Assembly: GCF_013761005.1 (NCBI RefSeq)
Contig: NZ_JACDUS010000002.1
Location: 372,001-436,000 of the forward strand
Length of the DNA stretch: 64,000 nucleotides
Direction of reading: 5' to 3'
From: Desulfosalsimonas propionicica
Lineage (GTDB): Bacteria; Desulfobacterota; Desulfobacteria; Desulfobacterales; Desulfosalsimonadaceae
Shown here: piece after piece, positions 1-9,314 of the stretch
Position numbering within the stretch: the first letter of the stretch is position 1
Layout of the letters: the number at the start of each line of letters is the position of its first letter
Position numbers and translations under genes: made by a program
Notes under the pieces: generated by a model
Told to the model about the DNA's origin: nothing
Databases searched by the model: none
Seen by the model: only the letters and a program-made list of their open reading frames with translations

Positions 1-330
1 TTGCCAGTCCGGTTCCAGGTCGCAGTCTTCCGGACTGTGATGGTCCCACATCCATACTTCAAGCCCGGGCTTGTTTTTAAGGGTTTCCATTCGGTCGAGC
101 CTGGACCATTTATTGGTATCCACCACAATCAAGCGTGAGACTTCTGACAGGTCAATATCATTGACCCGATACATTTCAAACATGTCCTTGTGAATGGACA
201 AAAATGCCTTGACATTGGGGTTCACCGCTTTGGGAATCACCGCAACGACATCGGGCCAGATCAGGGTTGCGGCCACAACCGATGCAAGTGCGTCAAAATC
301 CATGCTCTGATGGGTGGTTACGATATGCAT
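1..330 (-). CDS. DHH family phosphoesterase, 5' part (runs off window)
   Basis: The first 110 codons of a minus-strand gene, open to the window edge. The N-terminus carries the DHH-family signature TTHQSMDFDALAS (residues 5-17), then VVDT (69-72) and DHH (96-98), which in this family bind divalent metal ions. Known members cleave phosphoester or phosphoanhydride bonds (RecJ, exopolyphosphatase, oligoribonuclease NrnA), and in Desulfobacterota the domain also heads CBS/tRNA-nucleotidyltransferase fusions, so the substrate cannot be given. The ATG at 330 follows an AAAGG-like site. The region upstream is occupied by a repeat rather than a gene. Confidence 0.75.
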   Translation of the reverse strand, partial: MHIVTTHQSMDFDALASVVAATLIWPDVVAVIPKAVNPNVKAFLSIHKDMFEMYRVNDIDLSEVSRLIVVDTNKWSRLDRMETLKNKPGLEVWMWDHHSPEDCDLEPDWQ

Positions 331-424
331 TGTATTGCCTTTGCCGGATGAAAAAAGATTTGGTCCAACCCCCCGCGGCCGATAGCGCCGGCATCGCCGA
401 CACCAAAGTCCTTAGCATTTCCGG
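331..424. other. Intergenic leader of the DHH gene
   Basis: Together with the repeat and inverted repeat that follow, this belongs to a 435-base stretch without a convincing gene. It should hold the promoter of the leftward DHH gene, but I could not pick out a clear -35/-10 pair. Confidence 0.4.
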
Positions 425-597
425 GCCTGTGGAAAAAGTCTTTTTTGATGGCGCCGGAAAAGTCCAATATCTGTGTTACGCGCGATTTCTCAGAACCTCA
501 CATACGGATAAGCCCCCTGCATTTTTCGAAATCGGGCAAGCCTTGATCTTGAACTTTTTCCGGCGCCATCTGAAAATTGAATTTTTACGAAACCATC
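425..597. repeat. Composite palindromic repeat, copy A
   Basis: The core at 447-570 has inverted ends: GATGGCGCCGGAAAAGTCCA at the left, and its near-complement reading into GGCGCCATC at the right. A half-module resembling GTAAAAAGTC-GATTTTCA lies outside each end (about 425-446 and 571-597). The interior is closely related to copies at 13253 and 14464. No transposase is associated, so it behaves like a MITE or REP-type element. Confidence 0.75.
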
Positions 598-637
598 TTT
601 TTTTGAAAAAACCTGGTTTTTTGTGGAATACATGTTG

Positions 638-670
638 CATTTAATAATAACAAGGTGTTATTATTAAATG
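638..670. promoter_or_regulatory. Perfect AT-rich inverted repeat
   Basis: CATTTAATAATAAC (638-651) and GTTATTATTAAATG (657-670) are exact reverse complements separated by five bases. The stem is almost GC-free and has no U-tract, so an operator is a better guess than a terminator. It lies about 95 bases upstream of the PilZ gene start at 766. Confidence 0.5.
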
Positions 671-765
671 TATGGGGTTTTATCACTTAACGGAAATTGC
701 CCGGCATATCCCGTGTGACGGCTGCTCCATGGAGGCAGCGGCCCAAACGCCAAATTGAGGCTGTA

Positions 766-2865
766 ATGGATTATCTTGCAAAATCCGATCGGATCCGACA
801 GGCCGGAGCAAACACCACGGCCGGCTCGCTGCCGTCCCGGGCGCGCATTATTGATACGGGCCTGGAGCCCGAGACCGGGGGTGCCAAACAGTTTTTGAAA
901 AAAAAAGGTCTCGTCAATCTTTTAAACCTCCGGCACTTCCAAGGCGGGATCATCCATATCCATTTCCGGCACATCCACGACAATCGCCAAATTGCGTTTG
1001 AAGCCGTGCCCCGGCCCTGTTTTGGAAAATACCTGGTCTGCTTGTGGAACAGCCCGCCGGGGCCGTATTTCCGGCTTTCGGATTACATGTTTTCGGGTTT
1101 TTCCCTTACCGACGGCAATGGACTGATTCAGGCCGAACCCCGGGTCCGTGGCATCAGCGCAAGCGGAATATGCCTGTATCTGCCGGAAAAATCCGCTGTT
1201 CACGCAGGGCGAAAGGAACTCCGTCACCCGTGCCCGTCTGTTTCCGCACGGATTATTCAAAACAGCCTGACTTTTTCCGGAACCCTTAAAAATTTAAGCA
1301 CCTCAGCATTTTGCGTGGCCATAGAAGGCACGCCCGAAGCCCCTGAAGCATGGCTGAACAGCGCGCACGATCTCACCCTGGTGCTTGAATCAAACGGAGC
1401 AATGGTTTATTCCGGGCAGTGCCGTATTTTGAAAGCATTTCAGAGTGAACATGAATCCTGCCTTGTGCTCGCGGCGTTAAAGGACACCATTCAGCGATTT
1501 TCCCCCCGGGTTTACCGGAGTCGTCGCCTGTTGGTATCCCCTGCCCCGGATGTTGTTTTTCGTCACCCGCTCACTGGAGCCATGGTCGATCTTAAAGCCG
1601 CGGATATATCCGGGGCCGGAATTTGCGTCACAGACGAAAAAAACGCAAACGCCCTGATTGCAGGCATGCTTATCGAAGACATGACCCTTTGTTTTGCAAA
1701 TGCGTTTCAGGTGAAATGCCGGGCCCAGGTGATCTACCGGAAATTTTTGACCTCCGCGCAAAAAGAAAATCAGGTTCAATGCGGTATTGCCTTTCTGGAC
1801 ATGGCACCCAATGATCACATGCGCCTGCTGTCTTTGCTGCACCAGAGCCAGAACGATCACCTCTATATCTGCCATCAGGTGAATATGGATGAATTGTGGG
1901 CGTTCTTCTTTGAAACCGGATTTATTTATCCCAGAAAATATTCTTTTATTCAAAACTCCCGGCAGTCCATCCGGGAGACATACAAAAAACTCTACACCTG
2001 CCAGCCTGAAATTGCACGCCATTTTACCTGGCAGAAAAACGGAAAAATCATCGCCCATGTGGCGATGCTTCGATTTTATGAAAATACCTGGCTGATCCAT
2101 CACCTGGCCTCGCGCACGGACAAACGTGTGGGCCTGGGAACCGAAATCATCGACCAACTCGGTGCATTTACCTATGATACCCATCGCCTGGCCTCCGCGC
2201 ACATGGCTTACGCCATTTGCTATTACCGGCCGTCGAATCGGTTCCCGGCACATTTTTTCGGCGGAGTGGCCGGAAAAATAGGCAATCCCCGGGCCTGCTC
2301 AACAGACCGGTTTGCTTATTATCACTGGCATCCGGATCTGAAAGCCAGGGGGCTGCCCCCGGGTTGGAGTCTGGAAAGAGTGGAATACGAGGACCTTAAA
2401 GAACTGGAGGCGGCCTACCGTCAGGATTCCGACGGCCTGATGCTCAAAGCCCTGGATTTGATGCCGGAAAAGACATCAAACCCCAGAAGTACCCTAAGTG
2501 ATTTGTACGCCCACCAAGGATTGAAAAGACAGCGGCGGGTTTTTGCCCTGCGTCAACAGGGCCGGGCAACCGCGCTGCTCATGGCCAATATTTCGGATTT
2601 TGCCGTGAATCTTTCGGATTTGACCAACAGCGTCAGTATTTTTGTCATTGACCGCAGTCTTTCTTATGCCATTTTGCACCAGGCCCTCTGCGTGGCGGCA
2701 GAGGTGTATGAAACCGGCAAGGTCCCGGTACTGCTCTACCCGTTATCCTATGCCCAACATGCCAAACCGGCCCATGATCGCATCCATCATCGCATCTATG
2801 AACTCTGGGTTCTAAACCTGGCTCACACCGATGATTTTTTCAAACATTACCAAAAGCTGAAATAA
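766..2865 (+). CDS. PilZ-domain protein with acyltransferase-like C-terminal half
   Basis: 699 residues from the ATG at 766, which follows GAGG by five bases; an in-frame start 69 bases upstream lacks a site. The middle holds a PilZ domain with a basic RRLL motif, VVFRHPLTG and DISGAGICV, the pattern that binds cyclic di-GMP. One or two weaker PilZ-like barrels precede it (for example GTLKNLSTSAFCVAI). The C-terminal half (about 360-699) begins NMDELWAFFFETGF and resembles the GNAT-like acyltransferase fold. I infer a c-di-GMP-controlled, possibly acyl-transferring effector; the substrate is unknown. Its stop lies 12 bases from the end of the convergent HD-GYP gene. Confidence 0.7.
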   Translation: MDYLAKSDRIRQAGANTTAGSLPSRARIIDTGLEPETGGAKQFLKKKGLVNLLNLRHFQGGIIHIHFRHIHDNRQIAFEAVPRPCFGKYLVCLWNSPPGPYFRLSDYMFSGFSLTDGNGLIQAEPRVRGISASGICLYLPEKSAVHAGRKELRHPCPSVSARIIQNSLTFSGTLKNLSTSAFCVAIEGTPEAPEAWLNSAHDLTLVLESNGAMVYSGQCRILKAFQSEHESCLVLAALKDTIQRFSPRVYRSRRLLVSPAPDVVFRHPLTGAMVDLKAADISGAGICVTDEKNANALIAGMLIEDMTLCFANAFQVKCRAQVIYRKFLTSAQKENQVQCGIAFLDMAPNDHMRLLSLLHQSQNDHLYICHQVNMDELWAFFFETGFIYPRKYSFIQNSRQSIRETYKKLYTCQPEIARHFTWQKNGKIIAHVAMLRFYENTWLIHHLASRTDKRVGLGTEIIDQLGAFTYDTHRLASAHMAYAICYYRPSNRFPAHFFGGVAGKIGNPRACSTDRFAYYHWHPDLKARGLPPGWSLERVEYEDLKELEAAYRQDSDGLMLKALDLMPEKTSNPRSTLSDLYAHQGLKRQRRVFALRQQGRATALLMANISDFAVNLSDLTNSVSIFVIDRSLSYAILHQALCVAAEVYETGKVPVLLYPLSYAQHAKPAHDRIHHRIYELWVLNLAHTDDFFKHYQKLK

Positions 2866-2877
2866 GGGGGGGCAGCA

Positions 2878-4863
2878 TCAGTTCCGGGAAGACACAACAT
2901 GAATATTCCGGTCCCTCCGGAACTCGTGTTGTTGATAGCCGGGGTTGTTGTTTTCATAGTATCGGATAAAGGCTTCCACCACCCTGGTGTCAAACAGGGT
3001 ACCTGCGAATTCTTCCAACTGGCGCATGGCCTGTTCAGGGGGGATGGGCCGGTGATAGTACCGGTTGGCTGTCAGGGCTTCAAAATAGTCTGCCACTGCA
3101 ATGATCTTTGCGCCCAATGGAATTTCTTTCTCTGTCAGCCCTAAGGGGTAACCGGTGCCGTTAATTTTTTCATGATGGGCGCCGGCGATTTCCGGTACAG
3201 GTTCAAGATTTCCCTCAAAATTCATTTGCTTTAAAATTTCATAGGTTTTTCCCGCGTGGGATTTGATCTGCTCATACTCCGCAGGTGTTAATCGGTCCCT
3301 TTTCTTTAACAGGGAATCCGGAATACCGATCTTTCCGTAATCATGCAACAGTGCCGCTACCCGGACAGCCTCCTGATAATCCTTATCAATGCCCATTTCA
3401 TGGCAAATGCCCGAGGCGTATTCGGCCACAAATTCAGAGTGTCCCTTGGTCACCGGATCCCTGGCATCAATGCTGGAGATCATCACCTTGAGTACTGACT
3501 TGAGCTGATTTTCCCTTGCCTCTATATGCTGGGTATGTCGAATGCTGATGCCGATCATGTGAGATACGCCCATCAGCAAGCTCATATCGCTGTTTAAAAG
3601 CTTTCGCTTGGAACGCATATTGTCCACGGCAACAACCCCCAAACTTTCATTATCACATATAATGGGACAGCAGATAAAGGATAAGGCGCCCATCTGTTTT
3701 GCAAATTCCAGGCTGCGATCAGAAAGCGTGCCTTCAATGTCATTGAGGTCATTGATCAGAAAAGGCTTCTGCTCGTGGAAAGACAACACAAACACCCCCC
3801 TGGAATTGGGATTGTCCAGTTGGAATTCAATATTTTTCAAAAACCTGGACTGGCTTTGCCCGTAACCGAATCCGGCTGCGAATTTGAGACGGTTTTTTCC
3901 CGCATTGCAAAGCATAATCATTCCCCGGTCATAATCCAGACGGGTTTCAAGAATCCGGGCAATGGAGTCAAGGGCGGTTTCCAGGCTGGTATAACGATTC
4001 ACCACCTGCCCGATTTCCCGGGTCACCTGGGTGTTGTTGTAATTGATTTCAATCTGGTCCACGAGCTGTTCGCTTGAGTTCTGAAGGTTGCGCATTGCCG
4101 CAGCCAGGTTTTTTCTGGCCAGCCGATGGCTGACAACGCCTGTGGCCGCCATAAGTACCGCAAAACCGGAAAAAAGGGTCAAGGCGGCAGTGCCCGAAAG
4201 CAGGAAAAAAGACAAGATGCAGGCCATGGCAAAGATGCCGAAAATGTAGGTGCGCGCAATCCGAAAATAGTCAAATGCAGAACGCTTGCAGGTGATGATG
4301 TATCGGCAGACACTGTCACCCCGCGCCATGCATTCCGGATGTTCGATATTCGTGACGCGATTGTCAAAGATATTGAACATGGCTTCAAAAAAACCTTTGC
4401 GATTTTCGCAATGATGCAGGTTTTCACGAACGCCGGGTTTCGGGGTGACTGTGATTTCCACTTTGCCGGGGGTGATCTGCCGGACCTTGTAGTCGACAGA
4501 TCGGGATAGGTTGCCAAAAGCCTGTTCAATCATTGCAAAAAACCGGCGCGGGTTGGCAAGGGTGTAAAAATAGTGGCCAATGGCGCCGATGGATTCGGGA
4601 AAGGCGGCGTAGAGTCCGGCCTCCCGGGCCACTTGGATATTGCCGGTTTTCCGGACCAGTTCCCCGTGGAACCGGTCCACCTGCTCCTGGGTAAACCAGT
4701 GGCCCTGATCTTCTACTTCATAAGGTGTCATACCGGCATGGGCCATGACCTCAGAAAACTGGACGTCAGGATATTTTTTCCTGACAAGGTGAAGATAGGC
4801 CTTGATAATACGACTGTTATATAACGAAGGATTTGGCTGCCGGATCTGCGTTGGATCTTCCAT
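2878..4863 (-). CDS. V4R-like sensor / GAF / HD-GYP c-di-GMP phosphodiesterase
   Basis: 661 residues from ATG 4863; a TTG 12 codons upstream is an alternative. Order: an N-terminal V4R-like sensory domain (to about 195) ending in the typical HPECMARGDSVCRYII; two hydrophobic segments (about 200-245); a short coiled stretch; a GAF domain (about 285-445); and an HD-GYP domain (about 460-640) with LLHDYGKIGIPD, HHEKINGTGYP and AVADYFEALT. All HD-GYP catalytic and signature residues are present, so hydrolysis of cyclic di-GMP is expected. The ligands of the two sensory domains are unknown. The domain sits with PilZ receptors on either side (766-2865 and 10216-10566). Confidence 0.85.
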   Translation of the reverse strand: MEDPTQIRQPNPSLYNSRIIKAYLHLVRKKYPDVQFSEVMAHAGMTPYEVEDQGHWFTQEQVDRFHGELVRKTGNIQVAREAGLYAAFPESIGAIGHYFYTLANPRRFFAMIEQAFGNLSRSVDYKVRQITPGKVEITVTPKPGVRENLHHCENRKGFFEAMFNIFDNRVTNIEHPECMARGDSVCRYIITCKRSAFDYFRIARTYIFGIFAMACILSFFLLSGTAALTLFSGFAVLMAATGVVSHRLARKNLAAAMRNLQNSSEQLVDQIEINYNNTQVTREIGQVVNRYTSLETALDSIARILETRLDYDRGMIMLCNAGKNRLKFAAGFGYGQSQSRFLKNIEFQLDNPNSRGVFVLSFHEQKPFLINDLNDIEGTLSDRSLEFAKQMGALSFICCPIICDNESLGVVAVDNMRSKRKLLNSDMSLLMGVSHMIGISIRHTQHIEARENQLKSVLKVMISSIDARDPVTKGHSEFVAEYASGICHEMGIDKDYQEAVRVAALLHDYGKIGIPDSLLKKRDRLTPAEYEQIKSHAGKTYEILKQMNFEGNLEPVPEIAGAHHEKINGTGYPLGLTEKEIPLGAKIIAVADYFEALTANRYYHRPIPPEQAMRQLEEFAGTLFDTRVVEAFIRYYENNNPGYQQHEFRRDRNIHVVSSRN

Positions 4864-5031
4864 AATGTTTGTGAAATCCTGGCTCCAGAGTGAAAACAAA
4901 ACAACCAGCCATTATGTTCTTTTACGTAATCGTCAGCATACTCCGTTTTGAAAAAATTGCAAGTAATTTATTGTTGTTATACACAACATCCTGTTTTTTT
5001 TACTTTATTGTATTTTTTCAGCAAATGTTGT

Positions 5032-7152
5032 TTATTGGCTGTCTTCCCGGGTATGCCGGGGTGCAATCCGGTCCAGGTACCGCACTGCATCCGGATGGCC
5101 CTTTTCCGCAGCTTTTTCAATATCTGCCATTCCCTTTTGCCGCTGCCCGGTTTGCACCCGTATCCAGCCTCTTGCATGCAGATACCGAGCGTTTTCCGGC
5201 TCCAGGGAAAGCGCATGATCCATGGCGTCCAGGGCTTTTTCAAATTTCCGGTTTTCTGCGTAGGCAAGCGCCAGGTTGCAGTGGGCACCGGCATTTTCAG
5301 GATCAAGGGCCACGGCCTTTTCAAAGTGTTTAACCGCTGCATCAATGTTGCCGTATGCCAGATAAAGGCCGCCTTTTTCCGTCCAGTAGCGAGGCTCATC
5401 CTTGCTGAAACGTTCCTGGCCGGTTTTGGTCTGCTTTTGGGAAGGCTGCCGGGATTTTTCCGAAGAGGACCGGGAGGTGCTTTGATCCGGTTCCGGGTTT
5501 GGTTCGGCCTGTTTTGTTTCCGGAGAAGGTGCAGGGGCCGGGTCTTGTTCAGGACCGGCCGGTACAGGATCCAGTGTGGCAACAAAAGCCATGAATTTTT
5601 TAATATCTTCGGTTTTCATGGCGTAACGGCTCCTGACCTTGCCCTCGCTGAGATCCAGGGTGTAATTCAGAGTGCCCGTATCCGGGATTTCCTTATGGGA
5701 AGACTGGATTTGTTCAGGTGCCATGGCGCTCATGGTGCGCATGAGCGCCCCCCAGTCCATGGTCATCTCCATGAGAGGCCCGCTGGCCGGAGCCGGTTTA
5801 AGCTTTGCAACCTGTGCCATTAAGTCAGCCATTCGCCCGTCATCCGGGGTGACCAGCAAACATCGGTCCTTTACCGCCATCCGGAGGGGCATTTCAAAAA
5901 TTCTGATATCATCGCCTGGATCCTGAACAATGGGCAGATTGCCTTTGACCCCGACCACGGGGATATCGGCCACGGTGGTTTTTTCCGTTTTGACAAAAAC
6001 CGGGGCAATGTCCTTGTCCGGATACTGTTTTTTATACATTTCCGTCATCCCCTCTCCGGTTTTCAGAATCCAGGGGATGTATTCAGATTCCAGGTAGTTC
6101 ACTGACAGATCCCGGTCCGCCTTGATACAACTGACCGCTTCGATGACCAACCCGGCCGGCTCAATGGCCATGGCACCGGCGGTTTCACCGGTAAATGGCG
6201 CAACCACGGAGGCGGCTCCCTGCAGGTCAACGCCCATGGTTTTGTACATCTCACCGAAATATTTTTCCGTAAATGCGGTGGTGGCGGAAATATCAAAGGG
6301 CCGGCTGCGAAACTGCATACCCAGTTTGTCGGAAAATTCCATTTTCCCCAGAAGCGACTGTGCGTCTTCTTCCATGGCCCGGGCAATAAGATCTTGGAGT
6401 TCCGTGTCGGCTGCGGCCAGCACTTCGGAAAAAAAGGCCGTATCCCTGCGATTGAGATCCAGGCCCGTGGAAAATGTCTTTACCTGCTCAAAAAAATTCA
6501 GAAATGACCGAATCATGGCTTCTGCCTGATCCGCTTCAAAGGCTTCCGGGCCCTCCATTGCTGTGGATTGCTGCTGCTCAATACCCTGCCGGGCCTTGCG
6601 GATCATATCTTCAATCTCGGGTTTGGCCTTTGCCAGTGCCCGGGCTGCGGCAATATCTACAGTAAGCAGCCGGTTTTGGGGATCCTGTGCGTTTTGCACA
6701 AGTGCGGATTCCAATTTTTTACCGATGTTGCCCCCCTGGCCCGGAGGCAGGGAAATCAGGTAATAGCCCTGTTTCTCAACGGCGCCATAGGCTGCGGCAA
6801 ACTCCGGGTTGGGCTCTGTAAACGGTACCAGTACGGCCATTTTCGGTTTTTGTTCAATGGATTTTTCCGAAAGCACCAACCCAAAAACCATTGCCCGATC
6901 CGGATCCAGCCACTGTGTCCCTTTCAGGGTCCCTTCAATCAGCGACCTGGGAGACCACTGGGATTTGGCATTCTGTTCTGAAAATGCCTCAATTGTTTTT
7001 AAGGCTTCTTCAATGTGGCCAAGCCGAATGGTGATATCCGGCCTGAAATCCGATTTTGCACCAACGGCTGTAGTCATAGGGGCAAAAATAATAAGCTGAA
7101 TGCAGACAAAAACAAAAAAGAGTGAAAATACACGGAAATTGCGTGTTTTCAT
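5032..7152 (-). CDS. Exported protein with C-terminal TPR repeats
   Basis: 706 residues. A signal peptide (MKTRNFRVFSLFFVFVCIQL, cleavage near residue 32) is followed by a large domain of about 480 residues that I do not recognise. A Pro/Gln/Ser-rich linker (about 525-585) comes next, then three tetratricopeptide repeats with the usual spacing (ARYWTEKGGLYLAYGNIDAA-like units, NLALAYAENRKFEKAL, HARGWIRVQTGQRQKG). It is likely a periplasmic scaffold or assembly factor. The ATG at 7152 is preceded by AAAAGGAGTCTGTT, a strong ribosome binding site. It stands alone between unrelated genes on the same strand. Confidence 0.65.
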   Translation of the reverse strand: MKTRNFRVFSLFFVFVCIQLIIFAPMTTAVGAKSDFRPDITIRLGHIEEALKTIEAFSEQNAKSQWSPRSLIEGTLKGTQWLDPDRAMVFGLVLSEKSIEQKPKMAVLVPFTEPNPEFAAAYGAVEKQGYYLISLPPGQGGNIGKKLESALVQNAQDPQNRLLTVDIAAARALAKAKPEIEDMIRKARQGIEQQQSTAMEGPEAFEADQAEAMIRSFLNFFEQVKTFSTGLDLNRRDTAFFSEVLAAADTELQDLIARAMEEDAQSLLGKMEFSDKLGMQFRSRPFDISATTAFTEKYFGEMYKTMGVDLQGAASVVAPFTGETAGAMAIEPAGLVIEAVSCIKADRDLSVNYLESEYIPWILKTGEGMTEMYKKQYPDKDIAPVFVKTEKTTVADIPVVGVKGNLPIVQDPGDDIRIFEMPLRMAVKDRCLLVTPDDGRMADLMAQVAKLKPAPASGPLMEMTMDWGALMRTMSAMAPEQIQSSHKEIPDTGTLNYTLDLSEGKVRSRYAMKTEDIKKFMAFVATLDPVPAGPEQDPAPAPSPETKQAEPNPEPDQSTSRSSSEKSRQPSQKQTKTGQERFSKDEPRYWTEKGGLYLAYGNIDAAVKHFEKAVALDPENAGAHCNLALAYAENRKFEKALDAMDHALSLEPENARYLHARGWIRVQTGQRQKGMADIEKAAEKGHPDAVRYLDRIAPRHTREDSQ

Positions 7153-7231
7153 AACAGACTCCTTTTAAAGGCTTCAGGGGAAAAAACCGACCTTGGATGA
7201 GCAGGAAACTTATGCGAATTTTTTTAAAAAG

Positions 7232-8344
7232 TCAACCTGCGGGAAACCGTCCGGACAGCTCGCATTTCCGGGCGGCCCTCTGATCCAGCATCATGGGCAG
7301 GCCCCCTTTTTCCGCCGGTGAGTGGCCGAGGCATTTCTGCCAGACCTCGTCATCTTCCATGCAGAAATACACAAGCACCTCCGGGGCACGGGATTTAATG
7401 GCTTCGATGACACGGGAGTAGAGCTGTATGCGCAAGGGTTTGAAATACCGCATCTTGCCGTCTATGGCCCGGATAAACTCGTTGTAAATAATTTTGGACC
7501 CGGCAAAACGCCGGGCCACGATCGGCTTTAATTCCGGCATGAAACGAAAGGAGCCCAGGCTGATCCACACGATGCCCGCCGGGTCGATCCGGGAGAACAA
7601 CTGCTCAATGACATTTTCATATTCGGCATAACATCCATTGTATAAAATCATGGGATCAAAATGAAAGGCAAGCGGAAAACCCTGTTTCCGGCACTTTTCC
7701 GCAGCAGCCAGACGCGCGCCAAGCGCTGCCGTACCCCGCTCCTGGTTTGCAATCACCGCCTCGGTGTTCAGAGACCAGGCCATGATGGTCTTTTTATGAT
7801 GCGCCAGACCAAGAAGAGGCTCCACGACAGTGGTTTTTGTCTTTAATTCCAGCACGCAGGCTTTCTGGCGGGAAAACAATTCCACCAAGCGGGGGGCCAG
7901 GGGGTAGACCGATTCCCATATCAAGCTGTCGGTAAACTCCCCTGTGCCGATTCTGGCGATTTCACCTTTGGCAAAATGCTGCTGCAGACTTGCTTCCATT
8001 TCGGCGTGGTTGACAAAAAACTGAAGAACCGGGGGATGAAAATAAGCCTGAAGAATGCAGTAGGCGCAATCCATGGAGCAGTAGGTGCCGATATGCAGGA
8101 TTTGATAACCGCAGCAGGTATAATAAGAGGTCCCGGGACAATCCCGGAGAAAGGCACCCCGGTTTCGGGCCAGCAGCAAAATAGATTTTCCGGCTTTTTC
8201 CGGATCCGGGCTGCGGGCAATTTCCTGATAAACCGACTCGGGATTGTCAATGATTTGCGCGGGCATTTCCAGCCGGCTGCAGATATGCCTTGTGACCGGA
8301 TAATCTGCTGCACTTCGTTCTATATAGAGTTTACGAATTTTCAT
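7232..8344 (-). CDS. Spore photoproduct lyase-like radical SAM protein
   Basis: 370 residues of the SplB/DNA-photolyase-like radical SAM family. The [4Fe-4S] motif is C89-SMD-C93-AY-C96, and the C-terminal half keeps family landmarks (MAWSLNTEAVI, FHFDPMILYNGC, IVWISLGSFRF). True spore photoproduct lyases also use a cysteine about 45 residues after the cluster as hydrogen donor; here the matching stretch IGTGEFTDSLIW has none, so the reaction may differ. The start overlaps the ParB-like gene by 14 bases, indicating translational coupling. The organism type is not a known sporulator. Confidence 0.75.
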   Translation of the reverse strand: MKIRKLYIERSAADYPVTRHICSRLEMPAQIIDNPESVYQEIARSPDPEKAGKSILLLARNRGAFLRDCPGTSYYTCCGYQILHIGTYCSMDCAYCILQAYFHPPVLQFFVNHAEMEASLQQHFAKGEIARIGTGEFTDSLIWESVYPLAPRLVELFSRQKACVLELKTKTTVVEPLLGLAHHKKTIMAWSLNTEAVIANQERGTAALGARLAAAEKCRKQGFPLAFHFDPMILYNGCYAEYENVIEQLFSRIDPAGIVWISLGSFRFMPELKPIVARRFAGSKIIYNEFIRAIDGKMRYFKPLRIQLYSRVIEAIKSRAPEVLVYFCMEDDEVWQKCLGHSPAEKGGLPMMLDQRAARKCELSGRFPAG

Positions 8345-9314
8345 TCAAACTTCGATCCAGCAGGTCTTCCAGCTCGGGCTTGCGGCAGATGACAGCCAGT
8401 TTTTCAGCGTAGTCACACAATTGCCGGGATTGGGAAAAACGTACGGTCAGCGTATAAACATTGCTTTCAAAACCTGGAGGCGCACTGATATTCATGTTTT
8501 CCGGAAGTCCCAGATTTTTCTTTTTCTGCTCAAAGGCGGCCTCGGACCGGCTTAAATTCGGAAAACGCAGATTGTAAAGGGTCCTGCGCAGGGCCTGGAG
8601 CTGACGGCGCCGGTCTGTGCGGCTTGCATGCAAAATTTCTGAAAAATCCGAACAGGCCAAAACATCGGCCGGGGATTTGTCCTGAAGGCAGGCCAGTTCA
8701 TACAGGCCGGTAAAAATTTCCTGCTGGTGGTTGACCGTGGGTTTGAGGTTTTGACAAAGCCCGGCAAAGGCAACTGCTGATGATTCATCCATCATCTCCA
8801 GGTTCAGAGCGATATTCAGCGACATCCGGTTTTGGGCCACAGCCTGCTGCACAGCCCGGGGCAAGGCCAGCAAACGGGTCAGTTTCCCAATCAGCTCCGG
8901 ATTGATCCGCAGGCCCAGTGGGCCGGCCATTTGCGCGGCCCGTTTGGTATCACCATCGCAGACATCCATCAGCCCCGCCGCGGCCCGGGCCTGCTCCAGC
9001 AGGTTCAGGGAACGGGTCACGGCATTGTCTGCAATGGCGATTTTCCAGCCGGAAAGTTTTGGGGCGTCCGCCGGCAGCACACGGCATGTCAACTGCGGCC
9101 ATCCGAGCTTGCGGCATACGGTTATACGCCTGAAACCGGCCACGACCCGGAAGGCTTTGTCAGCCTCCCGCTGCTGGACCCAAGGCAGGGATATCAGCCC
9201 TGCCTCACCAATGGAGTCGGAAAGATCCTCCGGCGGATCGGGATCAGAAATCTGGTACCGATTGTCCCCGGTGTCGATTTTATCTAAAAAAATCAGGCGG
9301 GCTTCAACTTGCAT
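8331..9314 (-). CDS. ParB/Spo0J N-terminal-domain protein
   Basis: 327 residues from the ATG at 9314, which overlaps the end of purC by 11 bases; an ATG 19 codons upstream would overlap more. The N-terminus has the ParB-like nuclease/CTPase fold: [32 protein letters not shown], then [17 protein letters not shown] and a helical KorB/Spo0J-type segment. The chromosomal ParB C-terminal dimer domain is not evident and no parA is adjacent. Related small ParB-like proteins act as regulators or DNA modifiers. Its overlap with the SPL-like gene downstream suggests the two products work together. Confidence 0.7.
   Translation of the reverse strand: MQVEARLIFLDKIDTGDNRYQISDPDPPEDLSDSIGEAGLISLPWVQQREADKAFRVVAGFRRITVCRKLGWPQLTCRVLPADAPKLSGWKIAIADNAVTRSLNLLEQARAAAGLMDVCDGDTKRAAQMAGPLGLRINPELIGKLTRLLALPRAVQQAVAQNRMSLNIALNLEMMDESSAVAFAGLCQNLKPTVNHQQEIFTGLYELACLQDKSPADVLACSDFSEILHASRTDRRRQLQALRRTLYNLRFPNLSRSEAAFEQKKKNLGLPENMNISAPPGFESNVYTLTVRFSQSRQLCDYAEKLAVICRKPELEDLLDRSLNENS

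Noticed and set aside
267-644. Open frame on the plus strand across copy A of the repeat
   Set aside because: It runs antisense over the start of the DHH gene and through the palindrome; its predicted peptide is the repeat's own translation and a related peptide appears at copy B.
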